NCBI RefSeq assembly: GCF_014649755.1
Contig: NZ_BMTQ01000003.1
Coordinates: 434,001 to 498,000, forward strand
Direction: 5' to 3'
From: Streptomyces litmocidini
Lineage (GTDB): Bacteria; Actinomycetota; Actinomycetes; Streptomycetales; Streptomycetaceae
Length of the DNA stretch: 64,000 nt
A program made the translations under genes and the position numbers. The notes under the pieces were generated by a model. That model was not told the DNA's origin and did not search any database. It was given only the letters and a program-made list of their open reading frames with translations. This document shows, piece after piece, positions 48,840 through 56,850 of the stretch; position 1 is the stretch's first letter; every line of letters begins with the position of its first letter.

Positions 48840-49501
48840 CGCTTCACCGCCGCCTTCTTGGCCACCCAGCCGAGGAAGAGCCCGGTGGGCAGGGTGAGGC
48901 AGAGGAAGCCGACGGCGAAGATCACGGAGATGAGGAGGAGCTGGGCCTCGTTCTCGATCATCTCGCGCATCAGCAGGGCCGCCTCGGCGACGCCGATGGC
49001 GGCGGCCACGGTGGTGTTCTTGGTGAGGGCGATGAGGACGTTGGCGAGCGGGCCGACGACGGAGCGGAAGGCCTGGGGGAGCACGATCAGGCGCAGCACC
49101 TGGGGGAAGTTCAGTCCGATGGCGCGGGCGGCCTCGACCTGTCCGAGGGGGACGGTGTTGATGCCGGAGCGGAGGGCCTCGCAGACGAACGCGCTGGTGT
49201 AGGCGGTGAGGCCGAGGACGGCGAGCCGGAAGTTGATGGTGGTGAAGCGTTCGGCGCCGAGGCTGACCCCGAGGGTCTGGAAGAGGCCGAGCGAGGTGAA
49301 GACGATGATGACGGTGAGGGGGATGTTGCGGACGATGTTGACGTAGGCGGTGCCGAAGCCCCGCATGAGGGGGACGGGGCTGACGCGCATCGCGGCCAGC
49401 AGCGTCCCCCAGACGAGGGAGCCGATCGCGGAGTAGACGGTGAGCTGCACCGTCACCCAGAAGGCTCCGAGCAGGTCGTACCCCTGGAGGAAGTCGAACA
49501 C
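48836..49501 (-). CDS. gluC: glutamate ABC transporter permease GluC
   Basis: A 221-residue HisM-type permease with helices such as GAFWVTVQLTVYSAIGSLVW and the EAA loop PLGQVEAARAIGLNFPQVLR. It lies 10 bp downstream of gluB and overlaps gluD, giving the conserved gluABCD order. Pairs with GluD in the membrane. Confidence 0.93.
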   Translation of the reverse strand: MFDFLQGYDLLGAFWVTVQLTVYSAIGSLVWGTLLAAMRVSPVPLMRGFGTAYVNIVRNIPLTVIIVFTSLGLFQTLGVSLGAERFTTINFRLAVLGLTAYTSAFVCEALRSGINTVPLGQVEAARAIGLNFPQVLRLIVLPQAFRSVVGPLANVLIALTKNTTVAAAIGVAEAALLMREMIENEAQLLLISVIFAVGFLCLTLPTGLFLGWVAKKAAVKR

Positions 49502-49511
49502 GACGGCCTGC

Positions 49512-50360
49512 TCACTTGACGACGACGCCGATCTTCGGGGCGGGCTCGTTCTGGTAGCCGGCGGGGCCGAAGTTCTTCTTGACCGCCGCGTCCCAGGAGC
49601 CGTCGGCGACCATCTTCTGCAGGGCCGTGTTGATCTCGCCCTTGAGGTCGCTGCCCTTCTGGACGCCGATGCCGTAGTTCTCGTTGCTCATCTTGAAGCC
49701 GCCCAGCTTGAACTTGCCCTTGAACTCGGGCTGCGAGGCGTAGCCGGCGAGGATCGAGTCGTCGGTGGTGACGGCGTCGATGACCCCGTTCTCCAGTCCG
49801 GTCAGGCACTCGGAGTAGCCGCCGTACTCCTGGAGTTGGGCATTGGGGGCGATCTTGTCCTTGACGTTCTGCGCGGAGGTCGAGCCGGTGACCGAGCAGA
49901 GCTTCTTGTCGTTCAGGTCGGACGGCTTCTTGATGGAGTCGTCGTCCGCCCGGATCAGGACGTCCTGGTGGGCGAGGAGGTAGGGACCCGCGAAGTCGAC
50001 CTTCTCCAGCCGCTTGTCGTTGATCGAGTACGAGGCCGCGATGAAGTCCACGTCGCCGCGCTGGAGCAGCGTCTCGCGGTCGGCGCTCTTGGCCTCCTTC
50101 CACTCGATGTCGGACGGCTTGTGGCCGAGCTGCTTGGCGACGTAGGTCGCCACGTCGACGTCGAAGCCGGTGTAGGTGCCGTCGGGGGTCTTCAGGCCGA
50201 TGCCGGGCTGGTCGAACTTGATGCCGATGGTGATCTTGTCGCCGTCGCGGTGGTCGCGGAGCGCTCCGGTCGCGGCGTTCGCGAGTCCTGTCGAGGTGAC
50301 GGAGAGGACGACCGTCGCGGCGGCCGCCACGACGGCCCTGCTGGTCCTGAGCGGGTTCAT
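49512..50360 (-). CDS. gluB: glutamate-binding protein GluB
   Basis: A 282-residue type-3 solute-binding protein: ITIGIKFDQPGIGLKTPDGT, YTGFDVDVATYVAKQLGH, VDFIAASYSINDKRLEKVDF, LENGVIDAVTTDDSILAGYA and YGIGVQKGSDLKGEIN. The signal (RAVVAAAATVVLSVTSTGLA, then NA|A) is a plain Sec type with no lipobox cysteine, unlike the lipoprotein form I would expect in a Gram-positive. I chose ATG 50360 (AGGGG 8 nt upstream); GTG 50369 is possible. Confidence 0.92.
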   Translation of the reverse strand: MNPLRTSRAVVAAAATVVLSVTSTGLANAATGALRDHRDGDKITIGIKFDQPGIGLKTPDGTYTGFDVDVATYVAKQLGHKPSDIEWKEAKSADRETLLQRGDVDFIAASYSINDKRLEKVDFAGPYLLAHQDVLIRADDDSIKKPSDLNDKKLCSVTGSTSAQNVKDKIAPNAQLQEYGGYSECLTGLENGVIDAVTTDDSILAGYASQPEFKGKFKLGGFKMSNENYGIGVQKGSDLKGEINTALQKMVADGSWDAAVKKNFGPAGYQNEPAPKIGVVVK

Positions 50361-50456
50361 GAGGATCACCCCTGGGGGCTGCTGATCGGGCGACCGGCCG
50401 GGGCGGCCGCGGCTCGGTGGTGGAGGGTCTCGGAAGGACGGGGGCTCCTGGACGGG

Positions 50457-51212
50457 TCAGTGGTGGAGGATCTTGGAGAGGAAGTCCTTGGCGCGGTCGC
50501 TGCGCGGGTTGCCGAAGAACTCGTCCGGGGTCGTCGCCTCGACGATCCGGCCGTCGGCCATGAAGACCACGCGGTGGGCGGCGGAGCGGGCGAAGCCCAT
50601 CTCGTGGGTGACGACCACCATCGTCATGCCGTCCTGCGCGAGCTGCCGCATGACCTCCAGGACCTCGTTGATCATCTCCGGGTCGAGCGCGGAGGTCGGC
50701 TCGTCGAAGAGCATCACCTTCGGATCCATGGCGAGGGCGCGGGCGATCGCCACGCGCTGCTGCTGGCCCCCGGAGAGCTGAGCCGGGTACTTGTCGGCCT
50801 GCGAGGCGACGCCGACCCGGTCGAGGAGGGTGCGGGCCCTCTCCTCGGCCTTCTTCCGGTCCTTCTTGCGGACCTTGATCTGGCCGAGGGTCACGTTGTC
50901 GAGCACGGTCTTGTGCGCGAAGAGGTTGAAGGACTGGAAGACCATGCCCACGTCGGCCCGCAGGGCCGCCAGTTCGCGGCCCTCGGCGGGCAGCGGCCGC
51001 CCGTCGACGACGATCTCGCCCGCGTCGATGGTCTCCAGGCGGTTGATCGCCCGGCACAGCGTCGACTTCCCCGAGCCGGACGGCCCGATGACGACGACGA
51101 CCTCGCCGCGGTGGATCGTGAGGTCGATGGACTGGAGGACGTGCAGGGGGCCGAAGTGCTTGTCGACCCCGCGCAGTACGACGAGCGCGTCGCCGCCGTC
51201 CGGGACGGGCAT
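50457..51212 (-). CDS. gluA: glutamate ABC transporter ATPase GluA
   Basis: A 251-residue polar-amino-acid ATPase with all motifs: [71 protein letters not shown] and [20 protein letters not shown]. First gene of gluABCD; AGGAGG precedes ATG 51212. The 96-bp gap to gluB is the only sizeable gap in the operon. Confidence 0.95.
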   Translation of the reverse strand: MPVPDGGDALVVLRGVDKHFGPLHVLQSIDLTIHRGEVVVVIGPSGSGKSTLCRAINRLETIDAGEIVVDGRPLPAEGRELAALRADVGMVFQSFNLFAHKTVLDNVTLGQIKVRKKDRKKAEERARTLLDRVGVASQADKYPAQLSGGQQQRVAIARALAMDPKVMLFDEPTSALDPEMINEVLEVMRQLAQDGMTMVVVTHEMGFARSAAHRVVFMADGRIVEATTPDEFFGNPRSDRAKDFLSKILHH

Positions 51213-51438
51213 GGCACCCTCCTGGGTCGCGCCCCCGCTTGCCGCTCCCTCCCCACGTTCATGCTCCGCCCTCCACCCGACCGGCGCACTCCGGACGGCG
51301 GGCGCACGGAGGGTGAGCGCACGGGCACGCCGCGGGGCCCGCCCTCGTGGCGGCCGCGCCGGGCGGCCCGGATCCTGCGCGCGGCGACGGCCGGGCCCAC
51401 ACTGGGATGGGGATCCGAGTGTGCGAGGAGGGACCGCC

Positions 51439-51897
51439 ATGAGCAGAGCCGCGCCGAAGGTCAGCACGTTGCCCCAGGAGCACCGGGAGCGCCTGATGGC
51501 CTTCGCCGAGGACGTGTACTTCGAATCCGGTCACCGCCTGTTCGAGGAGCAGCAGCACGCCGACCGGTTCTGGATCGTGAAGACCGGCGCGGTGACCCTC
51601 GACGCGAAGGTCCCGGGCCGGGGGTCGCCCGTGATCGAGACGCTGCGCCACGGCGAGCTGGTCGGGCTCTCCTGGCTGTTCCCGCCGTACCTGTGCCAGT
51701 CGGGGGCCGAGGCGATGACACCGGTCCGGGCGTACGAGTTCGACGCCTCGGCCGTGCGGTCGATGTGCCACTCGGACGCGGAGTTCGGCGCCTCGGTCAT
51801 CTTCTGGGTGGGGTCGATCCTCGCCCACCGCCTCCATGTGACCCGGGTCCGCCTCCTCGACCTGTACGCCCCGCACGGCAGCGGCGTCCTGGCCTGA
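51439..51897 (+). CDS. cyclic-nucleotide-binding-domain protein
   Basis: A 152-residue single-domain protein of the Crp/cNMP-binding fold: [38 protein letters not shown] core and [17 protein letters not shown]. No helix-turn-helix follows, so it is not a classical Crp regulator. GAGG then GGACC precedes ATG 51439. It diverges from gluA across 226 bp that carry both promoters. Ligand and partner unknown. Confidence 0.82.
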   Translation: MSRAAPKVSTLPQEHRERLMAFAEDVYFESGHRLFEEQQHADRFWIVKTGAVTLDAKVPGRGSPVIETLRHGELVGLSWLFPPYLCQSGAEAMTPVRAYEFDASAVRSMCHSDAEFGASVIFWVGSILAHRLHVTRVRLLDLYAPHGSGVLA

Positions 51898-51930
51898 CCG
51901 GCGGCGCGCCGGAGCGGCGTCGTGACCTGC

Positions 51931-51977
51931 CCGGCCCGACCGGCGCCGTACGGACGGCACGGCGCCGGTCGGGCCGG
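51931..51977. terminator. convergent bidirectional terminator
   Basis: 51931-51949 pairs perfectly with 51959-51977 (19 bp, 9-nt loop) between two convergent genes, the cNMP-binding protein and the LuxR regulator. Confidence 0.8.
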
Positions 51978-52011
51978 GGACGGGCGGGCCGGGACCGTCA
52001 GGCCCGGACCG

Positions 52012-54945
52012 TCAGGCGAGGAGGACGTCCGCCAGGTCCGCCCGGCCGCTGACGCCGAGCTTGCGGTAGATCCTGCCGAGGTGGTTCTCCACGGTCCGCA
52101 CGGACAGGACGTACGCCTCGGCGATCTCCCGGCTCGTGCGGCCGCGCGCGGCCATCAGCGCGATGTCCCGCTCCCGCGCGCTGAGCGGCACCGCCGCCGC
52201 GGCTCCGGCGAGCGCCGGGGTGGCCGCCTCCTGACACCGGCCGCGCAGCGCGAGGGACCGGGCGGCGGCCCGCGCGGCGCCCGCCGTCCGGCCCCGGCGC
52301 CGCCACGCCCCGGCCGCCTCCCCGAACGCCTCGGCCGCGTACAGGTGCAGGCCGAGCGCGCCCATCCGCTCGGCGACGGCCTCCAGGGCCTCCGGGTCGG
52401 GCCCGTCCGCCGGGGCCGTCGCCGCCGCGTGGGCGCCCCGGAGCTCCGCGAGCGAGCCCTGGACGAGCGCGGTCGCCGCCGTCAGTTCCGCCGCGACGGC
52501 ACCGGCCCCCGCACGGGAGCCCCGCGACCCCCAGCGCAGGACGTCGTGGAGCAGTGCCGTGGCGACGGTCGCCTCGCCCCGGGCGAGCGCCGCGCGGGCG
52601 GCGCCGAGCATCAGCTCCCGCGCGGGACCGTCCGCTCCCCGCAACAGCCGGACCCAGCCGTGGGCGCGAAGGGTGTCGACCTGGCAGAGCGGGCTGTACG
52701 GCGGGGGCACCGGCGTCGGCACGTCCGCGCCGGGCGGCCGGGCGGGCATCGACGCACCCCCGGCGACCGCGGCGGCGGGGCCCGGCGCGTCCCCGGCGAC
52801 CGCCCCGGACGCCCGGGCGGGGGCGGGTGCCGGCGCCAGGGCCTCCGCCTCCGGGGCGATGCGGCCCGTCTGGGCCGCGGCGAGGACCAGACCCGCGAGG
52901 GCGCGTTGTTCGGCGAAGGGCTGTCCGCAGTGGCGGGCGAGGGCGCGGGCCTCGCGGAAGTGGGCCAGGGCGTCGGTGACGAGGCCGCGTTCGAGGGCGA
53001 TGCGGCCGCGGACCCAGGCGAACCAGACGGTGAGCGCCGGAACCGCGTCCCGCGTCGCCTCCTGGCCTTCGAGGGCGGTGCGTTCCGCCTCGTCGAGGCG
53101 GCCCGACTCCAGGAGGGCGGCCGCCACGAGGTACAGGCTGCGGGCCGGGTAGTAGGCGGTCCAGCGGTCGGCGAGCCCGCTCTGGACGGCGTAGGCGTGC
53201 CGGCCGGTCCGTACGGCCTCGTCGACGCGCCCGGCGGCGAGCCGAACCCGCAGGTGCGCCTGCAACAGCAGCACGTCCGCCTGGGTCCACGCGTCGCCGC
53301 CGTCGCCGGGTTTCGGGTCGGCGCCCTCGGCCAGGGCCAGGACGTCGGCCGCCTCGTCGTTGCGGCCGACGGCGCTGAGCAGGGTGGCCCGGCAGGCCGT
53401 GAGCACGGGCCGGGCCCCGATCCGGTCGGCGGCCCGGTCGAGGATTCCGAGCGCGGCGGGGGCGTCGCCGAGGCCGTACAGGTGGTGCTGGGAGAGCGCC
53501 GCGGCGGCGGACTCGACCTCGCCCGGCGAGCGGGCCTCGTCGAAGGCCCGTTCCAGGACGGGGATGCTCTCGGTGAACTCGCCGCGCTGGCCGAGCCCTT
53601 CGCCGAGCAGCAGCCCGGCCACGACGTGGGGGCCCCGTGCCAGGGCGGCCCGGGCTAGCCGGCACATGGTGTCCACGTCCCCGTCGTCCAGGGCGTGCCC
53701 GGCCGCGCGGACGAGCAGCTCGGGGTCGGCGGTGCCGGTGGCGTCGAGCTCCCAGCGGGCGAGGGAGAGCGCGTCGCCGTGCCGCCTCGCCCCGTGCTCC
53801 CGTAAGCGTCCGGCCTGTTCGAGCAGGAGGGCGCGGGCGAGGAGGCGGGGCGTGCCCCGGCGGAGGAGCAGGGCGTGCCAGGGGTGGGCCAGCTGGACCC
53901 GGCTGCGCCGGTCGTCCTCGGTGACGACGACGAGGTGCTCCTCCTCCAGGGCGGCGAGGGCCTCGGGCGTCACCCGCGCCAGGGCGTCGGCGAGCCCGAG
54001 CGGGCCGCACAGGGCGAGCAGCCGCAGCAGGGTCCGCCGGTCCTCCGGGATCCCGCGGAAGCGTCCTTCGGCGGGCGCGTCGAGCAGGGCGTCGTCCAGC
54101 GGGCCGGTGAGGCACCACACGTCGTCCACGGGCCGCAGGGTGCCCTCCCGGACGGCGGCGCGCAGGATCTCCCGGGTCCACAGGGCGTTGCCCCGTCCCG
54201 CCTCCCACAGGGCCCGTACGGCGGGGGCGGTGACGGGTGCGCCGAGCGTGTCGGCGAGGAGACGGGCGGTGGCGGCCCGGTCGAGGGGTCCGACGCGGAG
54301 GTGTTCCACGGCGTCCTGGTGCCAGAGCGCGCGCAGGGCCTCGGGCCAGTCCGCGCCCTGGGGCAGGGTGGCGACCAGGAAGAAGCCGGGTGCCGGGGCG
54401 GTGGCCGCGTCGGTGGCGAGCGCGGAGAGCAGGGTGAGGGAGGAATCGTCCAGGTGGTGGATGCCGTCCACCAGGAGCAGGGTGCGGGGCCGGCCTGCCG
54501 GGACGGCGAGCAGCTGCCGCAACTCCTGGAAGTGGCGACCGAGTTCACCGGGGAGCGCGGGGCCGGTGAGGTGGGGGGCGAAGGCCGCGAGGGGGACGTG
54601 CGAGGCGGCCTCGCTCACCGGGAGCCGCACGGTCCGGTGGCGCGCGGCGACCTCGTCGGCGAACTCGACGGCGAGCCTGCTCTTCCCGACGCCGCCCTCC
54701 CCCGTGATGACGACGCCCCGGCAGCCCGGTCGGCGCAGTCCGCCGCGCAGGCGCTCGAGTTCGGTGTGGCGCCCGGTGAAGGGCAGGGGTCGCCCGGTGA
54801 AGGGCGAGGGCCGCTCGGCGAAGGACGAGGGTCGCCCGGTGAAGGGCGACGGCCGCTCGGCGAAGGACGAGGGCCGCTCGGTGGGAGGCAGGGATCGCCC
54901 GGTGAGGGGCAGGGGTCTTCCGTCGTCCGTCACCGGCGCCCCCAC
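52012..54945 (-). CDS. large LuxR-family (LAL) ATPase regulator
   Basis: A regulator of about 977 residues: N-terminal AAA/NB ATPase (GRHTELERLRGGLRRPGCRG, P-loop VVITGEGGVGKSRLAVEFAD, Walker B RTLLLVDGIHHLDDSSLTLL), long helical TPR-like middle, and a C-terminal LuxR helix-turn-helix (LSARERDIALMAARGRTSRE, IAEAYVLSVRTVENHLGRIY, RKLGVSGR). LAL regulators commonly switch on natural-product clusters. It diverges from the RiPP operon with a 22-bp-spaced direct repeat in between, so it is the likely pathway regulator. The start is uncertain: GTG 54945 (GGAG 6 nt upstream) is preferred; GTG 54933 is possible. The first about 50 residues are a repetitive tract. Confidence 0.88.
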   Translation of the reverse strand: MGAPVTDDGRPLPLTGRSLPPTERPSSFAERPSPFTGRPSSFAERPSPFTGRPLPFTGRHTELERLRGGLRRPGCRGVVITGEGGVGKSRLAVEFADEVAARHRTVRLPVSEAASHVPLAAFAPHLTGPALPGELGRHFQELRQLLAVPAGRPRTLLLVDGIHHLDDSSLTLLSALATDAATAPAPGFFLVATLPQGADWPEALRALWHQDAVEHLRVGPLDRAATARLLADTLGAPVTAPAVRALWEAGRGNALWTREILRAAVREGTLRPVDDVWCLTGPLDDALLDAPAEGRFRGIPEDRRTLLRLLALCGPLGLADALARVTPEALAALEEEHLVVVTEDDRRSRVQLAHPWHALLLRRGTPRLLARALLLEQAGRLREHGARRHGDALSLARWELDATGTADPELLVRAAGHALDDGDVDTMCRLARAALARGPHVVAGLLLGEGLGQRGEFTESIPVLERAFDEARSPGEVESAAAALSQHHLYGLGDAPAALGILDRAADRIGARPVLTACRATLLSAVGRNDEAADVLALAEGADPKPGDGGDAWTQADVLLLQAHLRVRLAAGRVDEAVRTGRHAYAVQSGLADRWTAYYPARSLYLVAAALLESGRLDEAERTALEGQEATRDAVPALTVWFAWVRGRIALERGLVTDALAHFREARALARHCGQPFAEQRALAGLVLAAAQTGRIAPEAEALAPAPAPARASGAVAGDAPGPAAAVAGGASMPARPPGADVPTPVPPPYSPLCQVDTLRAHGWVRLLRGADGPARELMLGAARAALARGEATVATALLHDVLRWGSRGSRAGAGAVAAELTAATALVQGSLAELRGAHAAATAPADGPDPEALEAVAERMGALGLHLYAAEAFGEAAGAWRRRGRTAGAARAAARSLALRGRCQEAATPALAGAAAAVPLSARERDIALMAARGRTSREIAEAYVLSVRTVENHLGRIYRKLGVSGRADLADVLLA
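54771..54920 (-). repeat. 21-bp tandem repeat encoding heptapeptides in the LuxR N-terminus
   Basis: About seven degenerate 21-bp units code for R-P-(S/L)-(S/P)-F-(A/T)-(E/G) heptapeptides (RPSSFAE, RPSPFTG alternating) at the start of the LuxR regulator, before the ATPase domain. In-frame, so copy-number change would vary the length without breaking the gene. Confidence 0.75.
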
Positions 54946-54975
54946 CCCCTTCTCCGCCCTTGTGTCGCTTGTCCG

Positions 54976-55011
54976 TTGAGTAGGTGTCCGCCGGGGTTTG
55001 AGTAGGTGTCC
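54976..55011. promoter_or_regulatory. 22-bp-spaced direct repeat in the RiPP promoter region
   Basis: TTGAGTAGGTGTCC occurs exactly at 54976-54989 and 54998-55011, so the copies are 22 bp apart, two helical turns, on one DNA face. It lies in the 166-bp divergent region between the LuxR gene and the first RiPP gene. Tandem direct repeats at 11- or 22-bp spacing are typical activator sites (as for SARPs). Binding factor inferred, not seen. Confidence 0.6.
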
Positions 55012-55111
55012 ACTCTGTCGCCGTTCCCCCCGGCGGCGGAGGCTATGCGGCAGGCGGGCACCACGGCCGAAAGCCCGCCGGCCGCCGTAAGTGCTTCGGG
55101 GGGAGTGCGAC

Positions 55112-56788
55112 ATGAACGCCGTACCGGCGTCGGGGGGATCCGGGGAGCTCGTGCTCCTCGGCGAAGGGTGTACGGGCACGGGTCCGGCCGGTCTGGAGGC
55201 GCTCGCGGTACGGGGCGGCCTGCGGGTCCGGACGCTCACCCCGCCCACGGGGGGCGGGGAGGGCGACTGGACCGCGCGGCTCACCGGCTTCCTGGGGGCG
55301 CAGGACAGTCCGGACCGGATGGTCCTCGCGGCGGAGGGCCGGGCCTGCGGCGCGGTGTTCGAGCTGGCGGACCGGCATCCGGAGCGGGTCGTCGCCGTGG
55401 TGGCGATCGTTCCGGAGCCCCCGGCGGACGTCCCGGCCCTCGGCCTCGCCTGCCCGGTCCTGGTGCTGCCGGACCCGGACGACGGGTCCGGGCCGGCCGT
55501 CGAGCGGTTCCTCACGGAGCTGCGGACGGGACCGGCCGAGGAGGAGCGCCCCGTACGGAACCGGGCGCTCTGCCCGGCGGACCTGCACGAGCCCTCGGTC
55601 ATGCGCCGCTTCGCGGCGGCCGGGCCGGTCCACCGGCTCGCCTCGCCCGGCTCCGTACCGACCTGGGTCGTCACGGGGTACGGGGCGGCGCGGGCGGTCC
55701 TGGCGGATCCGGGGCTGCGGGGGGACACCGCGACGACGGCCGGGTACCGGCCGCAGCCGGCCGGGCCGGCGGCCGTCCATCCGGGCGACGCCGACACGAT
55801 CACGGTCGACGCCGGGGAGCACGAGCGGCTGCGCGGGCTCGTCGAGCGGCACCTCACCGAGGAGTGGGTCGACTCGCTCCTGCCCCGGCTGCGCCGGGTC
55901 ACGGACGGGCTCCTGGACGCGCTGCCCCGGGACCGGGAGGTCGATCTGGTGGCCGCGTTCGCGGTCCCGCTGCCCGTGGCCGCGCTGTGCGTGCTCCTGG
56001 GCGTGCCGGAACCGGACCGGCCGTACCTCGCCGACTGGCTGGTCCGGCGGGTGCCGACGCCCCCGCCCGCCGCGCACGAGGACGTCGACGCCTACCTGGG
56101 CGGTCTCGTCGCGGAGCGGCGGAAGCGGCCCGCCGACGACCTCCTCGGCCGGATGTGCGCCGGCGGGGGCGACGCGGTCCGCGACGAGGAGGTGGTCGCG
56201 GCGGCCCGGCTGCTCCTGGTGTCGGGGGCCCGGCCGACGACGACGCTCCTCGGGAACGGTGTCGCCGCGCTCCTCGCCCGCCGTGACCAGTGGCGGCTGC
56301 TCGCCGGGGACCCGGACGCGGTCGCCGGGCCGGCCACCGAGGAACTGCTGCGTCACGTCACGCCGTATCCGGTGGGGTTCGCACGGCGCGTCGTCGCACC
56401 GGTCGACACGGCCGGTGTCCGGATCCCGGCGGGGCACCACGTGCTGGCCTCCCTGACGGCCGCGAACCACGACCCGGCCGTGGTGCCGCACGACCCGGCC
56501 GCGGTGCCGTCGGCGGGAGCTGCCCGGGGACCCGACCTGGGGCGCGCCCCGTACCCCCACGCCTCCTTCGGCCACGGGCGGCACGCGTGCCTCGGCGCCG
56601 GCTTCGCCCGGGCACTGGTCCGCACGGCGCTCGGCGCCCTGGCCCGCCGGTTCCCCGGCCTGGACCTGGCCCCCGGCACACGGGAGCTGCACTACCGCAG
56701 GAGCCGGGTGCGGTACCTGCTGGCCCTGCCGGTCCTCCTCGGCCCCGAGGGTCCCGAGGGTCCCGAGGGCCCCGAGGACCGCCCGTAG
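55112..56788 (+). CDS. cytochrome P450 with N-terminal degenerate alpha/beta-hydrolase domain
   Basis: A 558-residue fusion. Residues about 1-150 have the order of an alpha/beta-hydrolase fold (ELVLLGEGCTGTGPAGLEAL, MVLAAEGRACGAVFELADRH, CPVLVLPDPDDGSG), but the nucleophile elbow reads G-R-A-C-G with Ala-78 in place of Ser, so it should be catalytically dead. The rest is a bacterial class I P450: TEELLRHV (E-x-x-R) and heme ligand C493 in FGHGRHACLG. In the I-helix the usual A-G-x-(D/E)-T reads S-G-A-R-P-T-T (371-377). The C-terminus has four G-P-E repeats. GGGGGGAG precedes ATG 55112. First gene of the RiPP operon; probably oxidises the peptide. Confidence 0.85.
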   Translation: MNAVPASGGSGELVLLGEGCTGTGPAGLEALAVRGGLRVRTLTPPTGGGEGDWTARLTGFLGAQDSPDRMVLAAEGRACGAVFELADRHPERVVAVVAIVPEPPADVPALGLACPVLVLPDPDDGSGPAVERFLTELRTGPAEEERPVRNRALCPADLHEPSVMRRFAAAGPVHRLASPGSVPTWVVTGYGAARAVLADPGLRGDTATTAGYRPQPAGPAAVHPGDADTITVDAGEHERLRGLVERHLTEEWVDSLLPRLRRVTDGLLDALPRDREVDLVAAFAVPLPVAALCVLLGVPEPDRPYLADWLVRRVPTPPPAAHEDVDAYLGGLVAERRKRPADDLLGRMCAGGGDAVRDEEVVAAARLLLVSGARPTTTLLGNGVAALLARRDQWRLLAGDPDAVAGPATEELLRHVTPYPVGFARRVVAPVDTAGVRIPAGHHVLASLTAANHDPAVVPHDPAAVPSAGAARGPDLGRAPYPHASFGHGRHACLGAGFARALVRTALGALARRFPGLDLAPGTRELHYRRSRVRYLLALPVLLGPEGPEGPEGPEDRP

Positions 56789-56850
56789 CGCCCGCGTCCG
56801 GCACTTCCCCTCCTCTTCTCGCAGCCCCTTCTCGCACGGGAGACGTCCGC

